From the NCBI GenBank assembly GCA_016207275.1, contig JACQPY010000019.1:1-32457 (forward strand): a DNA stretch of 32,457 bases. Reading direction: 5' to 3'. The stretch is from Candidatus Kerfeldbacteria bacterium (GTDB lineage: Bacteria; Patescibacteriota; Patescibacteriia; SBBC01). Within the stretch, counting starts at the first letter, position 1; each line of letters starts with the position of its first letter. The notes beneath the pieces were generated by a model. That model was not told the DNA's origin and made no database searches. It was given only the letters and a program-made list of their open reading frames with translations. Shown here piece after piece: positions 1 to 7,896 of the stretch. Made by a program: the position numbers and the translations under genes.

Positions 1-81
1 AAGTAGTTCAAAATCACCCTTGGTTGTAAAGACTTCTTTCTCGGCTTCAATGAGTTTCTTGATATCTTGGTCCGTCAACAT
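1..81 (-). CDS. Small hypothetical protein, C-terminus cut off by window edge
   Basis: The first 27 codons of a minus-strand gene are visible, starting MLTDQDIKKLIEAEKEVF. An in-frame ATG lies at 79-81, with a weak purine-rich AGGGTGG upstream as ribosome binding site. The pattern of an acidic, helix-forming N-terminus followed by a TKGDFE-type phrase resembles short coiled-coil proteins common in CPR genomes, which are often encoded next to each other. The next gene upstream on the same strand is also a coiled-coil protein, so the two may be related or co-transcribed. The function cannot be told from this fragment. Confidence 0.55.
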   Translation of the reverse strand, partial: MLTDQDIKKLIEAEKEVFTTKGDFELL

Positions 82-195
82 ACTACAGCCACCCTAGTCT
101 AATCATCGCGAAGTGTCAAACAAGGTGTACTTTTTCATCCTGAAATATTTTGAAGGCGATTCGAACGCCCCCTAAAATCCGGCCAGCGGAACCGA

Positions 196-531
196 TTACA
201 GCAGCGTTTCCTCTTTTGAGATAATCCCTCGTTTTACCAAAGAATCGCTAAGGCGATCATGACGCGCCTTTAGAATCACTTGTTCGTCATGCCAACTTTC
301 AGTCCGCTTCAAATACTCATCAATCGAAGATTGAAGGTTTGAAAACCTATTATTTTGACCGTCGAACTTGTCCTCAAGACTATCGAACTTGTTTTCTAGA
401 CCATCGAACTTTTCTTCTAAACCATCAAACTTGCCTTCAAAGCGACGAAAATCAGACCGAAGTTCTCGGACTTCCACTTTGAGTCCACCAATGGATGCTG
501 CTAATTCCTTCATGGTTAGACGTTTGGACAC
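196..531 (-). CDS. Small heptad-repeat coiled-coil protein
   Basis: A 111-residue protein without signal peptide or membrane segment. From about residue 30 to 65 it is a string of near-identical seven-residue units (FDGLEEK, FDGLENK, FDSLEDK, FDGQNNR), as expected of a parallel coiled coil. I chose the GTG at 529-531 because AAAGGAG (538-544) lies at ideal distance upstream; a later ATG six codons in has no such site. A possible promoter lies at 568-596. It lies about 115 bp upstream of the truncated small protein on the same strand. I do not recognise a family with known function; a role in oligomerisation or scaffolding is only a guess. Confidence 0.7.
   Translation of the reverse strand: MSKRLTMKELAASIGGLKVEVRELRSDFRRFEGKFDGLEEKFDGLENKFDSLEDKFDGQNNRFSNLQSSIDEYLKRTESWHDEQVILKARHDRLSDSLVKRGIISKEETLL
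357..440 (-). repeat. Four tandem 21-bp units encoding heptads
   Basis: Four consecutive 21-bp units (357-377, 378-398, 399-419, 420-440) share the core ATCGAACTTG and each encodes one coiled-coil heptad. The unit length keeps the reading frame, so gain or loss of units would only lengthen or shorten the coil. Confidence 0.8.
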
Positions 532-567
532 GGTGTACTCCTTTCAAGCCACCGTTTGTCTAAAAGC

Positions 568-596
568 AGACTATCAAACCACGGACTAGTCGTCAA
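568..596 (-). promoter_or_regulatory. Possible promoter of the coiled-coil gene
   Basis: On the minus strand TTGACG (591-596) and TAGTCT (568-573) are separated by 17 bp. The -10 box is a weak match. The predicted start of transcription lies about 30 nt before the GTG. Confidence 0.4.
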
Positions 597-640
597 TCGG
601 TAACGCACCTTGGTGCCCTCAAGAGTCCCGCACCATTCCC

Positions 641-672
641 CTTCGACTTGCTCCACTCGCTCAGGGTCAGAT
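641..672. repeat. CCTTCGAC...GCTCAGGG type intergenic repeat
   Basis: Contains CCTTCGACTTGCTCC followed by CACTCGCTCAGGGTCA. The pairing of a CTTCGAC half and a CTCAGGGTC half is a very widespread type of bacterial intergenic palindrome. Relatives in this window lie at 9034-9058 and around 28808-28840. Confidence 0.5.
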
Positions 673-693
673 GCGAGATCTCCGCGGAGTTTA

Positions 694-712
694 CCCCGTT
701 CTAATAACGGGG
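694..712. repeat. Small hairpin with CCCCGTT ends
   Basis: CCCCGTT (694-700) and AACGGGG (706-712) form a 7-bp stem with a 5-nt loop just downstream of tRNA-Arg (minus sense). The arms match the end motif of the ~88-bp elements at 5009, 10069 and 26115, so it may be an internally deleted relative. It could also help end tRNA transcription, but there is no U-run. Confidence 0.4.
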
Positions 713-745
713 CTCCGAGAATCGAACCGCTATCTTAGGATCCGT

Positions 746-850
746 CCAGCACCAGTTGGTGCCCCCCAGAGGAATCGAACCTCTATCACGAGATCCGGAA
801 TCTCGCGTTCTATCCGTTGAACTAGGGAGGCTGGCACCAACTGGTGCTGG
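746..850. repeat. 18-bp perfect inverted repeat framing tRNA-Arg
   Basis: CCAGCACCAGTTGGTGCC at 746-763 is the exact reverse complement of the sequence at 833-850. One arm contains the CCA end and discriminator of the tRNA, the other sits just before its 5' end. In the primary transcript, leader and trailer could pair into an 18-bp helix enclosing the tRNA. Each arm is also nearly self-complementary (GCACCA-N2-TGGTGC). Confidence 0.85.
757..831 (-). tRNA. tRNA-Arg (anticodon CCG), CCA encoded
   Basis: Read on the minus strand, GCCTCCC pairs with GGGGGGC as acceptor stem. The D arm has GTTC/GAAC; the anticodon stem CGAGA/TCTCG carries loop TTCCGGA, giving anticodon CCG; the T arm is AGAGG-TTCGATT-CCTCT. 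The discriminator is A and CCA is encoded. All arms pair well. It lies 110 bp downstream of the nucleotidyltransferase gene on the same strand. Confidence 0.95.
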
Positions 851-851
851 A

Positions 852-918
852 TATCCGTTGTCCCGCGAAGCGGGATCCCGCCTACCTTTTACAATTAAGT
901 AATTGTGGCGGGAAACTA
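852..918. other. Paired hairpins between nucleotidyltransferase gene and tRNA-Arg
   Basis: GTCCCGC-GAA-GCGGGAT is followed by a larger stem, TCCCGCC...GGCGGGA, enclosing ACAATTA/TAATTGT. They lie directly after the minus-strand operon and may serve as terminator or processing structures; no clear U-run is seen. Confidence 0.4.
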
Positions 919-941
919 TGAGGGCATGTGGTGCGGGACGC

Positions 942-1643
942 TCACTTCGTCTGCAACGCGCGTTCAATCTTAGCAATATCCTCGGGCTTCGTCAGGTCCA
1001 GCCAGCGATCTTCTAGCTCAAATACGTTCACTGGTTCGCTTCCAGCCACCACGTTGACGGCATCAGTCAGCTCATACTCTCCCCGCGGCGACAGCCCGAT
1101 TGACTCAATCGCCTCAAAAATCTTCGGCGTAAACAAGTAGATGCTGGCGTTGACCAGGTCACCGACAAACGTGGTGGGTTTTTCCACGATTCGATCGAGT
1201 AAGCCGTCTTCCGTCAGCTTCAATATGCCAAACCCTTGCCAGGCCGCCGTCTTATAGCCGCCGACCCAGATACTATCCGAATCAATAGTCATTTTCCGTA
1301 AATCGTTGGCGCCGTAGAGATTGTCGCCGGCAATGACCGCAAATACTCGGTCGCCAACCAGGCTCTTCACCGTCTCAACGGCCGCCGCGGTGCCGTAGCG
1401 GTGGTGCAGCTGCTGTTGCTCGACCAAGCGGATGCCGGGCATCTGCTCGTACGGCGCAAAAGCGTGATTCTTGTGCCCGGTCACAATAATCGTTTCCCGA
1501 AAACCGGCGGTTCGCAGGCGGTCGAGCGTGTGGTCTAAAAACGGACGTCCGAGCACAGGCAGCAAGTGTTTCGGTCGATCGGCCGTCAACTCGCCCATCC
1601 GGGTACCGCGACCGGCGGCCATAATAACGACGGTCTCAGTCAT
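942..1643 (-). CDS. Sugar-1-phosphate nucleotidyltransferase (GlmU-N/RmlA type)
   Basis: A 233-residue NTP transferase that would join a nucleotide to a sugar phosphate in the cytoplasm to make an activated NDP-sugar. The N-terminus MTETVVIMAAGRGTRM, followed by DRPKHLLPV, is the classical nucleotide-binding signature (GxGTR...PK). AGDN, VEKP and a late DLTKPEDI follow, as in the family. It lacks the left-handed beta-helix acyltransferase domain of full GlmU, so the sugar is not settled. I chose the ATG at 1641-1643, not a longer frame, because it starts exactly at the family's N-terminus and overlaps the upstream gene's stop by four bases (ATGA). That upstream neighbour is a FemAB-type cell-wall ligase, pointing to envelope precursor synthesis. 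Confidence 0.9.
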   Translation of the reverse strand: MTETVVIMAAGRGTRMGELTADRPKHLLPVLGRPFLDHTLDRLRTAGFRETIIVTGHKNHAFAPYEQMPGIRLVEQQQLHHRYGTAAAVETVKSLVGDRVFAVIAGDNLYGANDLRKMTIDSDSIWVGGYKTAAWQGFGILKLTEDGLLDRIVEKPTTFVGDLVNASIYLFTPKIFEAIESIGLSPRGEYELTDAVNVVAGSEPVNVFELEDRWLDLTKPEDIAKIERALQTK

Positions 1644-2641
1644 CGGCCGACTAGTTTCTTGGCCGTCCGGTACGCCCAAAACCAGCGGCGTTGATAAATG
1701 TAGTTGAAGGCACCGGGATAGACATGGATAGTGCCGCCAAAGCCTTTCTTGAACCGAGTAACGCCGGCCCAACGATGATCGAGATCGTCCGCCGGGGCGA
1801 TGCCGTAGAAATCGTACACCGTGCGGCCGGCCTGCTTGACGCGTTGGATGATACGCCACTGCATCACGTGCGAAGCCATCAGCTCGTGGCGCTCGCTAGC
1901 CGAAGCGCCGTGCAGGTAGCTGGCGGTCGTGCCGAATCGAGCAACCAGGGCGCTAGCCAGCGGTTTGTTTTGATGACTAGCCACCGCTACTTCGATCGCC
2001 TGGCCGAGCGACGTCACCATCGTTCGATAATACGAGTCCGGAAAAATCCCAATCCCCTGCCGGTTAGCCGTCTGGTGCAGCAGTCCCAAAAACGTATCAA
2101 CCTCAGCCGCCGACCGGCCGAAGTTGACGGTCACCCCGTGCCGTTCGGCTAGCCGGATATTGTAGCGCGTCTTGGGGTGCATTTCGGCGAGCAGCTGCTC
2201 CTCGGACTTGGTTAGATCGAGCAGCAGGGTTTGCTCCGGATGCATTCCTGTGCCACGAACAAACCCAAGATCGGCTGGCGGCTTGACGTTCGGCTCAACT
2301 TTCAGAAACATCGTATCAACTCGCCGAACTCGGTCGAGCTCGTCGAGAAGCACCTGCCAAACTTGACGCTGCTCGTGGTCGTTCAAGCGAGCGTCAAGTA
2401 CCGGTCCGCGCGGTGCCAGCCAGAAAGATTTTTGCAGTCGTGTGGAGTGCGGCACAACTAAGGCCGCCGCGACCATCATGCCATTCTTGGTCACGGCCAA
2501 CCGTAGGATTGGCCTGCCAGCAGCCTGCTGAAACTCGCCCCAGACCCAACTTTGCAGCACTTCGTTCGGTTGCGTCGCGGAACGGACGAATGAATCCCAA
2601 GCCGCCGGATCGGTCGGGCGGCTAACCGCCACCGTGCTCAC
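1640..2641 (-). CDS. FemAB-family peptidyltransferase (cell-wall bridge formation)
   Basis: A 333-residue protein of the FemA/FemB/MurM family, which transfers amino acids from aminoacyl-tRNA to the lipid II stem peptide. Family hallmarks are the WGEFQ region near residue 35, the HPKTRYNIRLAERHGV phrase near residue 155, and YLHGASASERHELMASHVMQW with VYDFYGIAP towards the C-terminus. Length is usual for CPR versions, which often lack the coiled-coil arm of Staphylococcus FemA. The start is GTG at 2639-2641, overlapping the ruvA stop (GTGA); its own stop overlaps the next start. Coupled translation of ruvA, this gene and the nucleotidyltransferase is therefore likely. Donor amino acid is unknown. 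Confidence 0.88.
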   Translation of the reverse strand: MSTVAVSRPTDPAAWDSFVRSATQPNEVLQSWVWGEFQQAAGRPILRLAVTKNGMMVAAALVVPHSTRLQKSFWLAPRGPVLDARLNDHEQRQVWQVLLDELDRVRRVDTMFLKVEPNVKPPADLGFVRGTGMHPEQTLLLDLTKSEEQLLAEMHPKTRYNIRLAERHGVTVNFGRSAAEVDTFLGLLHQTANRQGIGIFPDSYYRTMVTSLGQAIEVAVASHQNKPLASALVARFGTTASYLHGASASERHELMASHVMQWRIIQRVKQAGRTVYDFYGIAPADDLDHRWAGVTRFKKGFGGTIHVYPGAFNYIYQRRWFWAYRTAKKLVGR

Positions 2642-3192
2642 GGCTTCTTGCTCAAGGCTTTCAGCGCCGAGCGAAGTCGTTCGCGGACGTCGATGATGTC
2701 GCGGCCAACCTGCCGCAGTGCCTCGGCGGCCTCGCGGCGACTGTAGCCAAGTCGCTCCAGGGCATCCAGGACCTCATCCTCGGCTGGCGCCGTTCGCTGC
2801 GCCAGCGTGCCGGACAGCTCCAGGATAATCCGTTCAGCCGTCTTTTTGCCAATGCCAGCGGCGCGAGTCAACGGCCCCGGATCGCCGTCAATAATCGCCT
2901 GCCGCAGCTGGGTGGCCGGCGTACCGCTGAGAACCGCCAAGGCCGACTTAGGACCGACGCCCGCCACCTTAATCAGCGACAAAAACAAACCCAATTCGTC
3001 GGCCGTGGCAAAACCGTACAGTTCCAGGGTGTCGCCGAACAAATGCAGGTGAGTGAACAAGTCGACTGTCTCGCCGTCGGCCCGACCGAGCAACGCCGCC
3101 CCGACAAAAACCCGATAACCGACGCCGTTAACGTCAATTACCAGCGCCCGACTATCTCGGGTTTGAATGGTTCCGTGGAGCGACGCGATCAT
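2638..3192 (-). CDS. ruvA: Holliday junction branch migration protein RuvA
   Basis: 184 residues. RuvA tetramers bind Holliday junctions and load the RuvB helicase. The N-terminal OB fold (MIASLHGTIQ..., VNGVGYRVFV, DTLELYGFAT) is followed by two helix-hairpin-helix motifs, VAGVGPKSALAVLSG and AAGIGKKTAERIILEL, and a C-terminal RuvB-binding helical domain (ALERLGYSRREAAEAL). All three domains are complete. The start is ATG 3190-3192. The upstream gene on the same strand ends at 3221, 28 bp away, so ruvA may be read from that gene's promoter. ruvB and ruvC are not in the window. Confidence 0.97.
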   Translation of the reverse strand: MIASLHGTIQTRDSRALVIDVNGVGYRVFVGAALLGRADGETVDLFTHLHLFGDTLELYGFATADELGLFLSLIKVAGVGPKSALAVLSGTPATQLRQAIIDGDPGPLTRAAGIGKKTAERIILELSGTLAQRTAPAEDEVLDALERLGYSRREAAEALRQVGRDIIDVRERLRSALKALSKKP

Positions 3193-3220
3193 ACAGTACC
3201 TAAGTCCATCCGGCCCACGG

Positions 3221-4975
3221 TCAGAAGGAGGTGACGCGAATACCCTTTAGAAATCTGATGCTGAAAATATACGTCGGGTACGGGACAGTTAGCCGAGCGA
3301 ACTTCCCGTTAACGGGATTACGGGTAAAGACCCGTAGCCCCGGCAACCCTTCGGAGAAAGTCGCGGTCACCACTTCATCCTTGCCATCAAGGTCAACGTC
3401 AACCCCGGCCAGGTCAGCCCCGCCCCGGAAGCGACTGCTGCCGGCTAAGAACTTACCAAGTCGCTTGGTCGAATGGTTAACGTAGGTGAAGACCCGAACG
3501 TCGGTTACGCCGGGCGCCGGCGCCGTCACCAGCTCAGCGTTACCGTCGCCGTTGACGTCGCTGACGGCCGCTTCAATTCCGCCGTTGAACTTTTTGTCGT
3601 AGGCCGAAAAAGCGTGGCGCTTGACCATCCGATTTTTACTCAGGTCGTACTCGTAAATTTCAACGGTTGACCCCCGGCCTTTGGTCGCCGGTGCGACCAC
3701 CACCTCAGCTAAGCCGTTCCGGTCGATGTCACCAACGGCCAGGTTCACCCCACCTCGGAAACGCGAACCATGGGCCGTAAACTCTGCCAGTCGTCGGAAA
3801 CGCTTGTTCGACTGATCGTAAGTAAAGACCCGGACCAGCGACGAAAAACTTTGCGCCGGCGCCGTCACCAAATCAGCCGTGCCGTTACCATCCACATCGG
3901 CCACGCCCACATTCACGCCAGTCTTAAGCTTACTGGTGTACGGGTAGAAACGCAGCTGGGCGCGACCGCTAAGGTTGAACATTGAGACCTGCGGCGCGCT
4001 GCCGAGGCCAGTGCCCGTCAGCACCTCTGGCGTACCGTCATGGTCAACGTCGCCGCCAGCAATCGATAGGCCGCCCCGGTAGCTCTGTCGATAAGCTAAG
4101 AAGTCACCAACTTTTTTGCCGGTCACAGCATTATAGACTTTTACTTGAGGACGGCCGCTACGGGCCGGCACTGTTGCCAGGTAGGTCGGCGTGGGGTTTT
4201 CCGGCAGCGGCCCGCCGGACGAGCAGTCGAGGCTCGTGGCCGGCTTGTTGGTCGCGGTGCCGCAGCGCTCGAGGTCGGTACAGGCCCGCGTTCGGGTCCC
4301 GTCGACGCAGTCGGTCCACTCCGAGCACGACCACCGTTCAGTGCAGCTCGTCGGTTTTGGTTCCGGCGTGGTGCACGCCTGCTCCTCAATCGGCCGGTTA
4401 AAATTCGAGTTACACGATGGAACAGCGGTGTCGACACAAGATCGGGTCTGCAGGCCGTCGCGACAGACCGACCACTCAGTGCACGACCAGTCGGGTAGAC
4501 ACGACTTTAGCTCGGTCCGCTTCGAGGCCACGTTAGAGAGCGCTGATTCATTGCCGGCTTCATCCTTCGATTTTAGGGCGAAATAGTAGGTCGCCCCGGG
4601 ATTAAGTCCGGTCGCGATCGTCGACTGGGTGGTGCCGGCCGGCAGCGGCGTCGGCACGTTAGCGACTGCGGTGGCAGAGCTCCAGGTAGCCTCGGTAATC
4701 GATTCGGTGGCGTAACGGAGGGTGTAGCTGGCCGCCGTGCCGGTCAAGCCGTCGTCGCCCGGCGCGGTCCAAACCAAGGCCACGCTGTTGGTCGGGTCGG
4801 GAGCCGCCGTCACCTCGATCTCGCCAGGAAAAGCCAGCTGCAGGACGATGCCGCCGATAATGCTGACCAAGGCGATCGCCGAAATGAGGTAAATGCCAAC
4901 TGAGATCGCGTGGGCGATTTTGGTCGATGATCGAACTTCCACCTCGACGTTGGTCAGCTTCTTCGGCCCGTTCAT
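3221..4975 (-). CDS. Membrane-anchored surface protein: FN3, two TSP1-like modules, FG-GAP propeller
   Basis: 584 residues. A hydrophobic segment at about 21-48 acts as signal anchor. A fibronectin type III domain follows (about 53-155, ending YYFALKSKDEAGNESALSN), then two cysteine-rich thrombospondin-type-1-like modules (WSCTEWSVC...TRSC and WSCSEWTDC...TRACT, about 160-255). From about 265 there is a row of FG-GAP/VCBS repeats (GGVNVAVGDID-type, with calcium-binding DxDxxG loops such as DVDGNGTAD and DVNGDGNAE), forming a beta-propeller. Such proteins display adhesion modules outside the cell. Promoter boxes at 4984-5013 put the transcript start only 2-3 nt before the ATG, so the mRNA is probably leaderless. 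Ligand unknown. Confidence 0.88.
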   Translation of the reverse strand: MNGPKKLTNVEVEVRSSTKIAHAISVGIYLISAIALVSIIGGIVLQLAFPGEIEVTAAPDPTNSVALVWTAPGDDGLTGTAASYTLRYATESITEATWSSATAVANVPTPLPAGTTQSTIATGLNPGATYYFALKSKDEAGNESALSNVASKRTELKSCLPDWSCTEWSVCRDGLQTRSCVDTAVPSCNSNFNRPIEEQACTTPEPKPTSCTERWSCSEWTDCVDGTRTRACTDLERCGTATNKPATSLDCSSGGPLPENPTPTYLATVPARSGRPQVKVYNAVTGKKVGDFLAYRQSYRGGLSIAGGDVDHDGTPEVLTGTGLGSAPQVSMFNLSGRAQLRFYPYTSKLKTGVNVGVADVDGNGTADLVTAPAQSFSSLVRVFTYDQSNKRFRRLAEFTAHGSRFRGGVNLAVGDIDRNGLAEVVVAPATKGRGSTVEIYEYDLSKNRMVKRHAFSAYDKKFNGGIEAAVSDVNGDGNAELVTAPAPGVTDVRVFTYVNHSTKRLGKFLAGSSRFRGGADLAGVDVDLDGKDEVVTATFSEGLPGLRVFTRNPVNGKFARLTVPYPTYIFSIRFLKGIRVTSF

Positions 4976-4983
4976 GCCCTTTT

Positions 4984-5013
4984 ATTCTAGTGGTTTTGCC
5001 GCGGCACCGTCAA
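4984..5013 (-). promoter_or_regulatory. Promoter of the surface-protein operon, -35 box in element end
   Basis: On the minus strand TTGACG (5008-5013) and TAGAAT (4984-4989) are 18 bp apart. The -35 box is the outward end of the ~88-bp element at 5009-5097. The -10 box ends 9 bases before the ATG, predicting a leaderless message. Confidence 0.6.
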
Positions 5014-5097
5014 CCCCGTTAGAGAATCGACTGACACGCTTCACGAATCCAAAAAAACCGCAAAAGATTCTTCGTGCGGATCTCTAACGGGGTCAAC
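5009..5097. repeat. ~88-bp inverted-repeat element, copy A
   Basis: GTCAAC direct repeats at 5009-5014 and 5092-5097 flank arms CCCGTTAGAGA and TCTCTAACGGG. The centre holds CACGAATC, an A-run and GATTCTTCGTG, partly self-complementary. It shares ends, length and the flanking TCAA with the elements at 10069-10155 and 26115-26202. It has no coding capacity, and lies between divergent genes. Confidence 0.8.
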
Positions 5098-5120
5098 CTC
5101 TCTCCAGACTTACCGTCGTG

Positions 5121-5207
5121 GTGTACTCCGTACCACAACCGCGCATACGAGGATCCAAATTTTTCGGTTATCACATCATAGACTGACAGTTGTGGTACGG
5201 GGTACAC
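5121..5207. repeat. 87-bp inverted repeat of a second type, before uvrB
   Basis: GTGTACTCCGTACCACAAC (5121-5139) and GTTGTGGTACGGGGTACAC (5189-5207) match as inverted repeats in 18 of 19 positions. Total length is like that of the elements with CCCGTTAGA ends, but the ends are unrelated. The right arm contains TACACT (5203-5208), a plausible uvrB -10 box nine bases before the ATG. The left outward edge GGAGTACACC recurs at the ribosome binding site of the coiled-coil gene near 530-540. Confidence 0.7.
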
Positions 5208-5216
5208 TCAGACCGT

Positions 5217-7259
5217 ATGCCTGCCTTCAAACTCCACTCCCCCTTCAATCCAACCGGCGACCAGCCGCAAGCGATTGCCAGGCTGATTGAAGGACTGAAG
5301 CGCGGCAACACCGCTCAGACATTGCTCGGCGTCACCGGTTCAGGCAAAACGTTCACCATGGCGAACGTGGTGGCGGCGGTCAATCGACCGACCCTGGTCA
5401 TCAGCCACAACAAAACCCTGGCCGCTCAGCTGGCCAGTGAGTTCAAAGAGTTTTTTCCAGAAAACGCCGTTCACTACTTTGTCTCCTACTACGACTACTA
5501 CCAACCCGAAGCCTACATCCCCCGGACCGACACCTACATCGAGAAGGAAACCAACATCAACGAGGAGATTGACCGATTGCGTAACGCCGCCACCCGCGAC
5601 CTGCTGACGCGGCCGGACGTGCTAATCGTCGCCTCGGTGTCCTGCATTTACGGCTTAGGTAATCCAACGGAGTACCAGAAGACCGCGCTGACTCTGACGG
5701 TTGGTCAACGCACCAAACGGCAATCGATCCTGATCAAGCTTAACCGCTTACTCTACCTCCGTAACGACGTTGACTTTCACCGCAGCACCTACCGCGTCCG
5801 CGGCGATACCCTCGACATCTACCCGGCCTATGAAGAACGCGGCGTACGAATTTCCTTCTTCGGCGACAACATCGAGGGTATCACTATCTTTGATCCAATC
5901 ACCGGCCAAGAACTGGAAACGCTCAAGTCAATCGAGATTTTCCCGGGCCGGCACTTCGTCACCCCAACCGAACGCCTACCGCATATCGCGGCCGCCATCC
6001 GGGCCGAGCTCGCCGAACAGTTGGCTGAACTCAAACACCACGGTAAACTTCTCGAGGGGCAACGCCTCGAGCAGCGCACCAACTTCGATTTAGAAATGAT
6101 CGAGACGGTCGGCTACTGCAACGGTATTGAAAACTACTCGCGCTTCTTTGACGGCCGCCAGCCTGGTCAGCCGCCGTCCACGCTGCTCGACTATTTCCCC
6201 AAAAACTTCTTGCTCTTCATCGACGAATCACACATGAGCTTGCCGCAGATCCGCGGCATGTACGAGGGTGACCGCTCGCGCAAGCAAGTCTTGGTGGGGT
6301 ACGGCTTCCGTTTACCATCGGCCCTGGACAACCGGCCGCTACGGTTCGATGAATTCAAGCAGCGGATTGGACAGCGGATCTACGTCTCGGCCACGCCTGA
6401 GGAAGCCGAGATTCGCGAGTCGACACCGGTGGTCGAGCAGTTTGTTCGTCCAACCGGTCTGCTCGATCCGACGATCGAGGTGTTACCCACCAAAGGACAA
6501 GTTGATCACCTCCTCGAGGCGATTAAGCAACGCGTTAAGCAAAAGCAGCGTGTACTCATTACGACGTTGACCAAGCGCATGGCCGAAGAGTTGACCGACT
6601 ACCTCAAAGAGCTGGGTATTAAAGTCCAGTACCTCCACGCCGACGTCGAAACGTTCGCTCGCCTAGAAATTCTCCGCGATTTGCGTCTCGGCGTCTACGA
6701 TGTGGTGGTCGGCATCAACCTGTTGCGCGAGGGGCTCGACCTGCCCGAAGTCTCGCTGGTGGCGATTCTCGACGCAGACAAAGAAGGGTATCTTCGTTCC
6801 AAAACTGCCCTCCTCCAAACCATGGGTCGAGCCGCTCGCCACGTTGATGGTCACGTAATCATGTACGCTGATACCATCACCGGCTCAATGAAAAATGCCA
6901 TCGCTGAGGTTGAACGTCGGCGCAAAATTCAACAAGTTTACAATCAGCAGCATCACGTTACGCCAACGAGCATTGCCAAGGCCGTCCGCCAAGACCGCTT
7001 AGCCGGTTTGAAGTTGGTTGAAGAACAAACACCGAAGCTGTTGATTGATGAAATCCCGGCCATGGAAATCAATCATGTCATCGCCGATCTCACCAATCAA
7101 ATGAAACTGGCCAGTCAAAACCTTGAATTTGAAAAAGCCGCCATTCTCCGCGATCAGATCGCGGCGCTCAAGCAGCGTCAATCAATCAAGCCGGCCGGCC
7201 GGAAACGATCGACCCGGCGCCCCTTGCCGCGACCGTTCGGCAAACGTAAGAGAGCCTAG
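5217..7259 (+). CDS. uvrB: Excinuclease ABC subunit B (UvrB)
   Basis: 680 residues, full length. UvrB is the DNA-damage-verifying helicase-like ATPase of nucleotide excision repair, working with UvrA and UvrC. Walker A is GVTGSGKTF near residue 37. The [15 protein letters not shown] beta-hairpin region follows, then the DESHMS motif [20 protein letters not shown] and [19 protein letters not shown] of the second helicase domain, [19 protein letters not shown] as motif VI, and a C-terminal UVR domain ([13 protein letters not shown]) that contacts UvrC. I chose ATG 5217, not an upstream TTG, because homologues start near here and the TTG lies within the inverted repeat. There is no Shine-Dalgarno; a TACACT box nine bases upstream suggests a leaderless transcript. 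Confidence 0.98.
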   Translation: MPAFKLHSPFNPTGDQPQAIARLIEGLKRGNTAQTLLGVTGSGKTFTMANVVAAVNRPTLVISHNKTLAAQLASEFKEFFPENAVHYFVSYYDYYQPEAYIPRTDTYIEKETNINEEIDRLRNAATRDLLTRPDVLIVASVSCIYGLGNPTEYQKTALTLTVGQRTKRQSILIKLNRLLYLRNDVDFHRSTYRVRGDTLDIYPAYEERGVRISFFGDNIEGITIFDPITGQELETLKSIEIFPGRHFVTPTERLPHIAAAIRAELAEQLAELKHHGKLLEGQRLEQRTNFDLEMIETVGYCNGIENYSRFFDGRQPGQPPSTLLDYFPKNFLLFIDESHMSLPQIRGMYEGDRSRKQVLVGYGFRLPSALDNRPLRFDEFKQRIGQRIYVSATPEEAEIRESTPVVEQFVRPTGLLDPTIEVLPTKGQVDHLLEAIKQRVKQKQRVLITTLTKRMAEELTDYLKELGIKVQYLHADVETFARLEILRDLRLGVYDVVVGINLLREGLDLPEVSLVAILDADKEGYLRSKTALLQTMGRAARHVDGHVIMYADTITGSMKNAIAEVERRRKIQQVYNQQHHVTPTSIAKAVRQDRLAGLKLVEEQTPKLLIDEIPAMEINHVIADLTNQMKLASQNLEFEKAAILRDQIAALKQRQSIKPAGRKRSTRRPLPRPFGKRKRA

Positions 7260-7269
7260 AAAATGTTAA

Positions 7270-7307
7270 CCCCGCCTTTCTGTCTTTCTTTGACGTACTC
7301 GGCGGGG
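7270..7307 (+). terminator. Hairpin after uvrB
   Basis: CCCCGCC (7270-7276) pairs with GGCGGGG (7301-7307) around a pyrimidine-rich loop. It lies 10 bp after the uvrB stop and 22 bp from the end of the convergent minus gene, so it may serve both. The T-tract is poor. Confidence 0.5.
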
Positions 7308-7329
7308 AGAATATTGATCGATCTACTTT

Positions 7330-7749
7330 CTATCCTTCTTCTGTTTCTTGCTCCTCTGAGGAAGCTTCAAGGAATTGTAACTGCTCGTTGTTCAGCTTCC
7401 GACCACGTCGCCAGTCCCTCAAACCGCTGGCGAGAATCGTCATTGTATGTTCCGGACTGTGACCGAAACCAGACCAATCCTCGAAGTCATCGATAACAAC
7501 AGCCGCACCGGCCTTCCGCCGCAAAAAGGCTGCGTAGAGACTACCCGAGGTAATGTTCAGGAGATACCCTGGGTGGGTGGTTGCACGAACAACCACGATC
7601 AATGGACGTACACGACCTGCCCGTCGTCTGACCTCCCGAAGAAGTGCTGGCCTAACCGCCTCGGTTGCTCCCCTGGCTGCTACTTCTGCAAACTTTTCCT
7701 GATCGAGGTTGATAAATATAACCCTAGGCTTCGAGATCGACTTGCCCAT
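7330..7749 (-). CDS. Hypothetical protein of unknown family
   Basis: 139 residues, soluble, with a very acidic C-terminal tail (SSEEQETEEG). Start is ATG 7747-7749, fixed by a strong GGAGG five bases upstream; the longer frame starting at 7812 lacks such a site. The middle has a predicted beta-alpha pattern: RPLIVVVRATTHPGYLL, GAAVVIDDFEDWSGFGHS. The N-terminal part is rich in Arg and Ala helices (LLREVRRRAGR). I do not recognise it. The gene stands alone, convergent with uvrB and divergent from the regulator gene at 7897. A TTGACA box lies upstream at about 7827-7832 with no convincing -10 partner. Confidence 0.75.
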   Translation of the reverse strand: MGKSISKPRVIFINLDQEKFAEVAARGATEAVRPALLREVRRRAGRVRPLIVVVRATTHPGYLLNITSGSLYAAFLRRKAGAAVVIDDFEDWSGFGHSPEHTMTILASGLRDWRRGRKLNNEQLQFLEASSEEQETEEG

Positions 7750-7896
7750 GATCCCTCCAAAGAAAAAAGGCGATGACATGTTGTGAATGAACGACGAATA
7801 AACACCTAACATATTCAGTAAAAAGTGTCAAGTTTCTCGTCACTTTAATGTCTCAAACTATACCAAACTTGTTTCAAACAGAAACTCTATGGTTCA

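Noticed and set aside
1644-1859. N-terminal extension of the nucleotidyltransferase frame
   Set aside because: The extension is Arg-rich antisense of the FemAB gene; the family's N-terminus MTETVVIMAAGRGT starts at 1643, overlapping the upstream stop by ATGA.
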